A stretch of 64,000 bases of DNA, taken from NCBI GenBank assembly GCA_005883215.1, contig VAYS01000007.1:62001-126000 (forward strand), read 5' to 3'. Position 1 is the first letter of the stretch. Each line of letters opens with the position of its first letter. This document shows positions 56,203 through 64,000 of this stretch, piece by piece. The notes under the pieces are model-generated. The model was not told the origin of the DNA. It saw nothing but the letters and a program-made list of their open reading frames with translations, and did no database searches. The position numbers and the translations under genes were made by a program. The DNA is from Actinomycetota bacterium (GTDB lineage: Bacteria; Actinomycetota; Thermoleophilia; Solirubrobacterales; Solirubrobacteraceae).

Positions 56203-57090
56203 GTGAGCACCACCACCGAACCCGCCGCGGGCTCCCCGGCCAAGCTCGACCGCCCGGCGATCGCGGCCGTGGATTCGAGCGGCCAGCTGGACGACATCCT
56301 TGGCCTCCCCGACCAGCTGCGCGACGCGCTGTGGCGGGTGGACTCCGCCGGGCTCGAGCCGCACGACTCGCCGGCTGGCGCGCTCGGCACCCGGCGCGTG
56401 GTGGCCACCACCGGGGGGCGACTGGCCGAGCTGGCGAGGGCCCAGGACGTGCCGGTGATCCCGCTGCCGGGCGGCTTTCAGCCCCGCGCGGCGATCGCCT
56501 ACACCACCGTCGCCGCGCTCGAGGTCGCCGCCCTGTGCGGAGCCGGCCCCCGGGTGGGGACCGACATCGACGTGGCGGCCTCCCACGCCGAGCAGCTGGT
56601 CGCCGAGTGGGGCCCGGACGGGCCGGAGGACGGCCTGGCCAAGACGATCGCCCGCGCGCTGCAGGGGAGCGTGCCGCTGCTCGCGGGCTCGGGCTTGACC
56701 AGCCCCATCGCCTACCGGTGGAAGACCCAGCTCAACGAGAACGCCAAGGTCCATGCCTTTGCCCACGAGCTGCCCGAGCTCGACCACAACGAGATCGTCG
56801 GCTGGGAGAGCGCGCCGCGGCTGGGCCGCTTCTCGGCCGTGTTCCTCGAGGACGTCGACATGCACCCGCGCATCAAGTCGCGCATCGAGCTCACCGAGGA
56901 GCTGATCGCCCCCCACGCCACCGCCACGTTTCGGGTGCAGGCGCGCGGCCAGACCCGGGTCGAGCGCCTGGTGTCGCTGGTGCTGCTCGGCGACCTGGTG
57001 TCGATCTACGTCGCCGCCCTGGACGGCACCGATCCCGGCCCGGTGCAGGTGATCGATCGGCTCAAGAGCGCCCTGGCCGCCAGGGCCTAG
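56203..57090 (+). CDS. bifunctional phosphoglucose/phosphomannose isomerase homologue with internal deletion
   Basis: 295 residues, about 65 to 70 fewer than usual. The N terminus (LDDILGLPDQLRDALWRV) and C-terminal half (QLNENAKVHAFAHELPELDHNEIVGW, which keeps the Glu and His of catalysis) are normal. Between residues 55 and 62 the sequence jumps from the helix before the first SIS strand to VVATTGGRLAELA, so the phosphate-binding GMGGSAIGG loop and the SYSGNTEET segment are missing. No frameshift or leftover sequence is visible. Isomerase activity is doubtful. The neighbouring guanylyltransferase-like gene would use its product. Confidence 0.85.
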   Translation: MSTTTEPAAGSPAKLDRPAIAAVDSSGQLDDILGLPDQLRDALWRVDSAGLEPHDSPAGALGTRRVVATTGGRLAELARAQDVPVIPLPGGFQPRAAIAYTTVAALEVAALCGAGPRVGTDIDVAASHAEQLVAEWGPDGPEDGLAKTIARALQGSVPLLAGSGLTSPIAYRWKTQLNENAKVHAFAHELPELDHNEIVGWESAPRLGRFSAVFLEDVDMHPRIKSRIELTEELIAPHATATFRVQARGQTRVERLVSLVLLGDLVSIYVAALDGTDPGPVQVIDRLKSALAARA

Positions 57091-57108
57091 TCGGTCCCAG
57101 GTCGGCGA

Positions 57109-57144
57109 ACCCAAACCTTGACACAACCTTGCTAAGGTTGTGGC
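57109..57144 (+). promoter_or_regulatory. autoregulated leaderless promoter with 19-bp inverted repeat upstream of the MerR gene
   Basis: ACAACCTT-GCT-AAGGTTGT (57123-57141) is a perfect 8-bp inverted repeat. It contains an extended -10, TGC plus TAAGGT (57133-57138), six bases before GTG 57145; TTGACA at 57118-57123 is too close to pair with that -10. A dimeric regulator, most simply the MerR protein itself, would cover the promoter. Confidence 0.65.
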
Positions 57145-58999
<1,855 letters not shown>

Positions 59000-59036
59000 C
59001 GCGCGGGAGGGATCCGCGACCGACCGAACGGCGGCC

Positions 59037-60350
59037 ATGGCGCGCGGTGATCTGCCTCCCCACGAGATCGCCGATCCGGCGCTGTCGGACGCCGGCCAGG
59101 CGCGCATCGACTGGGCGGCGGCGCAGATGCCGGTCCTGGGGTCGATCGGGGCTCGGTTCTCCGAGCAGCGGCCGCTGGACGGCCTCCGGGTGGCGGCCTG
59201 CCTGCACGTAACCGCCGAGACGGCCAACCTCATGGGCACCCTGCGGGCCGGCGGAGCGCAGGTGGCGCTGTGCGCGTCGAATCCTCTATCCACCCAGGAC
59301 GACACCGCGTCCGCGCTGGTGCGCCGCCACGGCGTCTCGGTGCGGGCGGTGCACGGCGAGGGCCCCCGGGCCTATGCCGAGCATCTGCGTGAGCTCGCCC
59401 GCTGGGGTCCCGACGTGGCGATCGACGACGGCGCCGACCTGATCGCCGCCCTGCACGAGGATCGTCAACGGCGCAGCACCGGCAAGGGCCAGGGCGCCCG
59501 CCGGCCGCTGGGCGCCACCGAGGAAACCACGATCGGGCTGGTGCGCGCGCGCGCCATGCACGCCGAGGGGACCCTCGCCTTTCCCGTCCTGGCGGTCAAC
59601 GAGTCGCACAGCGAGCGCACCTTCAACGACCGCTTCGGCACCGGCCAGTCGACGGTCGACGGGATTCTGCGGGCCACCAACGTGCTGCTCGCCGGTCGCA
59701 CGGTCGTGGTGATCGGCTACGGCTTTACCGGGCGCGGCGTGGCCCTGCGCGCCCGCGGCGCCGGGGCGCACGTGATCGTCTGCGAGGTGGACCCCGTCCA
59801 CGCGCTGGAGGCCCGCATGGAGGGCTTCGAGGTCATGCCGGCCCTGGACGCCGCCGAGCGGGGCGAGGTGTTCATCACCGTCACCGGGGCGCGCGACGTG
59901 CTGCGCCGCGAGCACTTCGAGCGCATGAAGGACGGGGCCATCCTGGCCAACGCCGGCCACTTCGACGTGGAGATCAACCTGGATGACTTGCGCTCGGCAG
60001 CGATCTCGCCGGCACGGGAGGTGCGGCCGCTGGTCGCGCAATACGAGCTGCCGGATCGACGCCTGAACCTGCTCGCCGAGGGTCGGGTGGTCAACCTGAC
60101 CGCGGCCGAGGGGCACCCGGCCGCGGTGATGGACATATCGTTCGCCCTCCAGGCCCTGTGCGCCGAGGATCTCGTTCGCCGCGGGGGCGAGTTGGAGGTC
60201 GGGGTGCTGGCGGTGCCCACCGGGATCGATCACGAGGTGGCGCGTCTGAAACTCGAGTCGCTCGAAGTGCGCATCGATGAGCTCTCGGAGGCCCAGCGCG
60301 AGTACCTGCGCTCGTGGGAAGGCGGATCCACCGGAGAGCCCATCCGCTAG
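59037..60350 (+). CDS. adenosylhomocysteinase paralogue with altered catalytic residues
   Basis: 437 residues. The fold and most ligands match: LHVTAETAN (His), DDGADL (Asp), EETTIG (Glu), IGYGFTGRG (NAD loop), NAGHFDVE (His) and EGHPAAV (His). In the segment equivalent to [12 protein letters not shown] of the gene upstream the sequence is HSERTFNDRFGT, so catalytic Lys becomes Glu193 and Asp becomes Asn197. It also lacks the C-terminal Tyr tail. Length and the FGTGQSTVDG segment resemble the archaeal/Thermotoga-type group that includes S-inosylhomocysteine hydrolase, but that group keeps the Lys and Asp as far as I recall. Function unknown; a different substrate or a regulatory NAD-binding subunit are both possible. 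Confidence 0.9.
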   Translation: MARGDLPPHEIADPALSDAGQARIDWAAAQMPVLGSIGARFSEQRPLDGLRVAACLHVTAETANLMGTLRAGGAQVALCASNPLSTQDDTASALVRRHGVSVRAVHGEGPRAYAEHLRELARWGPDVAIDDGADLIAALHEDRQRRSTGKGQGARRPLGATEETTIGLVRARAMHAEGTLAFPVLAVNESHSERTFNDRFGTGQSTVDGILRATNVLLAGRTVVVIGYGFTGRGVALRARGAGAHVIVCEVDPVHALEARMEGFEVMPALDAAERGEVFITVTGARDVLRREHFERMKDGAILANAGHFDVEINLDDLRSAAISPAREVRPLVAQYELPDRRLNLLAEGRVVNLTAAEGHPAAVMDISFALQALCAEDLVRRGGELEVGVLAVPTGIDHEVARLKLESLEVRIDELSEAQREYLRSWEGGSTGEPIR

Positions 60351-60360
60351 CTTGGCGGCC
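60348..60360 (+). promoter_or_regulatory. candidate leaderless promoter within the ahcY-paralogue stop
   Basis: TAGCTT (60348-60353) begins on the stop codon of the SAH-hydrolase paralogue and is followed after seven bases by the GTG at 60361. Confidence 0.4.
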
Positions 60361-61374
60361 GTGAACGCGATGGTCCTCGCGGCGGGCTTGGGGACCCGGC
60401 TGCGCCCGCTGACCTACGAGATCCCCAAGCCGATGGTGCCCGTGCTCGATCGGCCGGTGATGGCGCACATCATCGATCTGCTCGACCGCCACGGCATCGA
60501 GCGCGTGATCGCCAACCTGCACTGGTTTCCCGACACGATCAAGGGCTACTTCGGCGAGCGCCTGAGCTACCGCTATGAACCCGAGCTGCTGGGCACGGCC
60601 GGCGGGGTGCGCAATTGCTCTGACTTCTTCGGGGACGAGAGCTTCCTGGTCATCTCCGGTGACGCTCTGACCGACATCGACCTGGACCGCTTCGCTCGGC
60701 GCCACCGCGAGAGCGGGGGCATCGCAACGCTGGCGGTCAAGCCGGTGGCCGACACCCGTGAATACGGCGTGGTCCTTCACGTGGCCGGCGGGCGCATCAG
60801 CGGCTTTCAGGAGAAGCCGGATCCCGCCGAGGCGCTGTCGAACCTGGGCAACTGCGGCATCTACATGTTCGAGCCCGAGATCTTCGACCACTTCCCCGCC
60901 GCCGATCCGGTCGACTGGGCCAACGACGTCTTCCCGGCGCTGCTGGAAGCCGACGTGCCCTTTCACATCCACGAGCTCGAGGAGTACTGGAACGACATCG
61001 GCTCGCTCGACGAGCTGCGCCAGGGGACGTTCGACGCGCTCACCGGCGAGCTCGGGCTGGCGGTCGAGGGCGAGCGGGTGGAGGACGGCTACATCGTGGG
61101 CCAGGGCTCGAGCCTGGACGGGGTGGCGATGGTCGAGCCCCCGGTCTGGATCGGACGTGACGTGCGCGTCGGGGACCACGCTCGCCTGCAGGGGCCGCTG
61201 GTCATCGGCGACGGCGCGCGCATCGGAGACAGCGCGCTGCTGCGCGGGTCGATCGTCTTCCCCGGCTCCGAGCTGGCCGATGAGACGATCCTCATCGGCG
61301 CGATCGCCGGGCGCGCCGGCATCGTCGAGAGCCTGCGGCCGCGGCCGGCTCCCGCCACGCGCGGCCGCGGCTAG
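60361..61374 (+). CDS. sugar-1-phosphate nucleotidyltransferase with hexapeptide C terminus
   Basis: 337 residues from GTG. MVLAAGLGTRLRPLTYEIPKP is the nucleotide loop; YEPELLGTAGGVRNC, ISGDALTDIDLDRF and NLGNCGIYMFEPEIF complete the catalytic domain, then hexapeptide-like repeats VWIGRDVRVGDHARLQGPLVIGDGARIGDSALL. Mannose-1-phosphate guanylyltransferase or glucose-1-phosphate thymidylyltransferase are the closest families. It is a paralogue of 55089-56189 and has a shorter C-terminal helix. Confidence 0.9.
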   Translation: MNAMVLAAGLGTRLRPLTYEIPKPMVPVLDRPVMAHIIDLLDRHGIERVIANLHWFPDTIKGYFGERLSYRYEPELLGTAGGVRNCSDFFGDESFLVISGDALTDIDLDRFARRHRESGGIATLAVKPVADTREYGVVLHVAGGRISGFQEKPDPAEALSNLGNCGIYMFEPEIFDHFPAADPVDWANDVFPALLEADVPFHIHELEEYWNDIGSLDELRQGTFDALTGELGLAVEGERVEDGYIVGQGSSLDGVAMVEPPVWIGRDVRVGDHARLQGPLVIGDGARIGDSALLRGSIVFPGSELADETILIGAIAGRAGIVESLRPRPAPATRGRG

Positions 61375-61412
61375 GCCACCGATCTTCGCGCCGGGCCGGC
61401 GACGGGGCGTGA

Positions 61413-62228
61413 TCACGCCCCGTCGGCCTCCAGCAGCCGCTCGGCGCGCTGCTCGCGGCGCTCGGATTCGGTCAGGGCGCGGAAGAACAGGACCGCCAGC
61501 GCGATTCCCATGAGCAGCGACTGCTCGAGCGCCATCAACAGGCCGGCGACCGCCTGGTCGTCGTGGGCCGACAGGCCCCAGTAGCGCGGCTGGTGGGCGT
61601 AGTGGGGATACAGGGTGCCGGGCGCGAACGCCAGCATCACGCCGAGCAGGCCGACGAGCACCTTGGTCGAGGCCATGTACACCGCCGGGCCCATCCCCGA
61701 CAGCCCGGCGCGGGCGCGCACCGGCGAGAGCAGGTGCCACCAGTACAGTCCGCCCACGGCCAGAAAGGTCAGGTGCTCGGTCACATGCACCAGTGGGTGG
61801 CGGACCGCGGCGTCATACAGCGCCGGCACGTGCCAGGCCCAGGTCCCGGCCACGTACAGCGCCACCGCCAGGGCCGGGTGCGCCAGCGCTCCCGCGCCCC
61901 GCTCGATGCGTAGCAGCTGGCGGGCGATGGGCCGCAGCAGCACCTTGGTCAGGCCAAGCAGCACCAGCACCGGAGCAACGTCGAGCAGCAGCAGGTGCTG
62001 GAGCATGTGCATCGAGAGCATCTGGTCGGAGAGGCGGTCGAGCGGCGAGATCAGCGCCACCAGCACGGCGACCAGGCCCCCCAGGCCAGCGGTGAGGCGC
62101 AGGGCGTCTGCTCCTCTCCCCCCAGCCCGAGCCCGGGCCCGGCGCCAGCCCATCACGTAGGCGCCCGCCAGCACGGCCACGGCGCAGAGCACCCCGGGTT
62201 GCAGCGACCAGGAGGCATCGGGCCTCAT
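61413..62228 (-). CDS. CtaG/caa3-type cytochrome c oxidase assembly protein
   Basis: 271 residues from ATG 62228, seven or so helices. Conserved His and Trp patterns of the family are visible: MLSMHMLQHLLLLDVAPVLVLLGL, GTWAWHVPALYDAAVRHPLVHVTEHLTFLAVGGLYWWHLL and DDQAVAGLLMALEQSL. Proteins of this family support copper delivery to, or assembly of, haem-copper oxidases at the membrane. No oxidase subunit is in the window. Confidence 0.9.
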   Translation of the reverse strand: MRPDASWSLQPGVLCAVAVLAGAYVMGWRRARARAGGRGADALRLTAGLGGLVAVLVALISPLDRLSDQMLSMHMLQHLLLLDVAPVLVLLGLTKVLLRPIARQLLRIERGAGALAHPALAVALYVAGTWAWHVPALYDAAVRHPLVHVTEHLTFLAVGGLYWWHLLSPVRARAGLSGMGPAVYMASTKVLVGLLGVMLAFAPGTLYPHYAHQPRYWGLSAHDDQAVAGLLMALEQSLLMGIALAVLFFRALTESERREQRAERLLEADGA

Positions 62229-62338
62229 ATGCGGCCCGATTCTCTCACCGCGCTGGCCTCCCGGCGGGACGCCACCTGACAATCGGCCCGGCCAGGCGTA
62301 GCATGGCCTCAAGCACCGTCGACTCCCAGGAGGGACCG

Positions 62339-62698
62339 ATGCAGATCGAGGTCAACGGCCGCAACACCGCCGTCGGTGAGGAGGTACGGCAGCACGTGCA
62401 CCGGCGGTTTGAGAAGGTGGCCCGTCAGGTCTCCGACCTCGCCCGGCTGAGGGTCGAGCTTCGCCAAGAGCGCAACCCGGCGATACCCGACCCCTTCGTT
62501 GCCGAGGCCACGCTCTACCTCAAGGGCGTCGTGCTCCGTGCCCGGGACGCCTCTCCCGACCTGATCCACTCGATCAACCTGTGTGCGGAGGAGCTGGCGC
62601 GGCAGGTCAAGCGCGATCGCGACAAGCGCCGGCGCCGGCGCGAGGCCCGCGCCGCGTCGGCGGCAGCCGAGACCGGCGGCCTGGCCCCCCCGGCGTAG
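62339..62698 (+). CDS. hpf: ribosome hibernation promoting factor, short form
   Basis: 119 residues. AGGAGGG at 62328-62334 just before ATG 62339 fixes the start at MQIEVNGRN. The S30AE fold follows: HVHRRFEKVARQVSDLARLRVELRQE and an edge strand AEATLYLKGVVLRARDASPDLIHSINLCAEELARQVKRDRDKRRRRR. It binds the 30S decoding region in resting cells. It lacks the C-terminal dimerisation domain of long HPF, so alone it should not build 100S dimers. The hpf-secA pair is usual in this lineage. TAGCAT at 62299-62304 may be its -10. Confidence 0.93.
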   Translation: MQIEVNGRNTAVGEEVRQHVHRRFEKVARQVSDLARLRVELRQERNPAIPDPFVAEATLYLKGVVLRARDASPDLIHSINLCAEELARQVKRDRDKRRRRREARAASAAAETGGLAPPA

Positions 62699-62699
62699 G

Positions 62700-62715
62700 G
62701 CGGCCGCGCGGCCGC
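62700..62715. repeat. 16-bp GC palindrome between hpf and secA
   Basis: GCGGCCGC twice in direct succession (62700-62707 and 62708-62715), which is also palindromic as a whole; possibly the stem of an hpf terminator, without a T tract. Confidence 0.4.
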
Positions 62716-62827
62716 GGCGCCGCCTGCCAGGGGCCCCGCCGAGCACTTCGCTAGCCCGGTCCCATGGCGTGCTCCGGCCCGCCGCACGGGCCCTCCCCAG
62801 CCCCCCGAGCCCCCGAGGGCCGTTGGT

Positions 62828-62839
62828 AGGCTGAGACCA
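62828..62839 (+). promoter_or_regulatory. candidate leaderless promoter of secA
   Basis: TAGGCT (62828-62833) followed after six bases by ATG 62840. Confidence 0.45.
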
Positions 62840-64000
62840 TGACGATCCTCGAGCGCGCGCTGCGCATGGGCGAGGCCAGGCAGTACCGGGCGTTCGAGGC
62901 GCGGGTGGCCGAGATCAACGGTTTTGAGCCCGAGCTCGAGCTCTCGTCGGATGAGGAGCTGCGGGGGGCCATGGACGCGTTGCGCGAGCGGGCGCGGGGC
63001 GGGGCGGAGCTGGATGAGCTGTTGCCCGAGTGCTTTGGGATCGTGCGGGAGGTAGCCAAGCGCCGGCTGGGCATGCGTCATTTCGACGTCCAGCTGATCG
63101 GGGGGATGGTGCTCCATTCGGGCGCCATCGCCGAGATGAAGACCGGCGAGGGCAAGACGCTGACCGCCACTTTGGCGGTGGTGCTAAACACGCTGGCGGG
63201 CCGGGGCGTGCACGTGATCACGGTCAACGACTATTTGGCCCGCCGCGACGCCGATTGGATGCGCCCGATCTATGAGGGGGTGGGGGTTTCGGTCGGGGTG
63301 CTGCAGAACATGCAGGACTACGACGAGAAGCAGCTCGCTTATGAGGCCGACGTCACCTACGGCACCAACTCGGAGTTCGGCTTTGACTACCTGCGCGACA
63401 ACATGGCCACCTCGCTGGAGGAGAAGGTCCAGCACGGTGGGCGTCCCAAGCCGGAGGGGTGGGAGGAGGCCGAGCGTGAGTACGCCGACGCCACGGGCAA
63501 GTATCGCTCGTGGATGCACACCTTCGCGATCGTCGACGAGGTGGACAACATCCTCATCGACGAGGCGCGGACGCCGTTGATCATCTCCGGTGCGCCCGAG
63601 CAGGCGGCCGATTTGTACGCCCAGTTCGCGCGCCTGGCTCCGTCGATGGGGGCGGGCAAGGTGCCGGAGGGGATGGATCCGCGGGCCAAGAAGGAGTTCG
63701 TCGCCGACTTTGACTACGAGTTCGACGAGAAGCACAAGACGGTGGCGGTGACCGAGCAGGGGGTGGCCAAGGCGGAGAAGTTTTTGGGTATCGAGCACCT
63801 CTACCGGCCCGAGCACGGCCATTTGGTCAACCACCTGATCCAGGCGCTCAAGGCCGAGTCGCTGTACAAGCGCGACGTCGACTACGCGGTGATCGACGGC
63901 GAGGTAAAGATCATCGACGAGTTCACCGGGCGCATCCTGGAGGGCAGACGCTGGTCTGAGGGCCTGCACCAGGCGGTCGAGGCCAAGGAGGGCGTGGCGG
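62840..64000 (+). CDS. secA: preprotein translocase ATPase SecA, N-terminal part (3' end outside window)
   Basis: 387 residues visible. Walker A region AEMKTGEGKTLTATLAVVLN, VHVITVNDYLARRDADWM, TYGTNSEFGFDYLRDNMA and the DEAD-like IVDEVDNILIDEARTPLIISG are present, then the preprotein-binding domain begins; YAVIDGEVKIIDEFTGRILEGRRWSEGLHQAVEAKE is the closing NBD1 motif. It powers protein export through SecYEG. Between MATSLEEKVQHGG and HTFAIVDEVD there are about 27 extra residues (RPKPEGWEEAEREYADATGK...) compared with E. coli-type SecA, inside NBD1. Confidence 0.97.

Noticed and set aside
57118-57123. TTGACA as a classical -35 of a MerR-type 19-bp-spacer promoter
   Set aside because: No -10-like hexamer lies 17 to 20 bases downstream; that position falls on the start codon. 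The extended -10 TGC-TAAGGT fits better.

Overview
This is a contiguous stretch of a very G+C-rich bacterial chromosome. Third codon positions are almost all G or C. Gene content and order point to the high-G+C Gram-positive lineage, most likely a deep-branching actinobacterium of the Thermoleophilia/Solirubrobacterales type. The supporting features are rpmE-DUF1385-prfA-prmC-sua5, hpf next to secA, an atpZ/I-B-E-F-H-A-G-D-C operon, a cobalamin-dependent acyl-CoA mutase in two chains, and many start codons 6 to 10 bases behind a TAnnnT box (leaderless mRNAs). The assignment is an inference from gene content; no rRNA, tRNA, CRISPR array or insertion sequence was seen.

Layout. 1-8818: the end of a sugar epimerase, an acyltransferase, the mutase chaperone MeaB, an acyl-CoA dehydrogenase, a His-rich lipoprotein, leucyl aminopeptidase, thiolase and a HAD phosphatase. 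8819-17444: a catabolic electron-transfer block with both subunits of methylmalonyl-CoA mutase (separated by an antisense pseudo-hydrolase gene), etfB, etfA, ETF-quinone oxidoreductase and a Baeyer-Villiger-type monooxygenase. Acyl-CoA dehydrogenase electrons would pass through ETF and ETF-QO to the quinone pool, while propionyl-CoA from odd or branched chains is rearranged by the mutase. 17497-25621: secreted protein, L31, translation termination and tRNA modification genes, hemD, an epimerase and glyA. 25667-32563: envelope glycan and lipid genes (WecA/TagO type transferase, GT87-like and MGDG-synthase-like transferases, deacetylase, PAP2). 32826-40801: signalling (GGDEF plus HD-GYP, histidine kinase, response regulator) around a flavin disulfide oxidoreductase and a hydrolase. 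41046-48877: the F-type ATP synthase operon. 49022-53554: beta-helix protein, STAS protein, M20 peptidase, NlpC/P60-like protein. 53654-61374: nucleotide-sugar genes around a MerR regulator, ahcY and a strongly diverged ahcY paralogue. 61413-64000: CtaG-like protein, ribosome hibernation factor and the start of secA.

A recurring theme is proteins that keep a fold but have lost catalytic residues: an alpha/beta-hydrolase without its triad inside the mutase locus, an SAH-hydrolase paralogue with the catalytic Lys and Asp replaced, a glycosyltransferase fused to a NodB-like domain without its motifs, a phosphoglucose/phosphomannose isomerase missing half of its first SIS domain, and an ETF-QO lacking one cluster cysteine. 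The best candidates for something undescribed are the mutase/pseudo-hydrolase locus (9459-12291) and the MerR-ahcY-ahcY2 locus (57109-60350).
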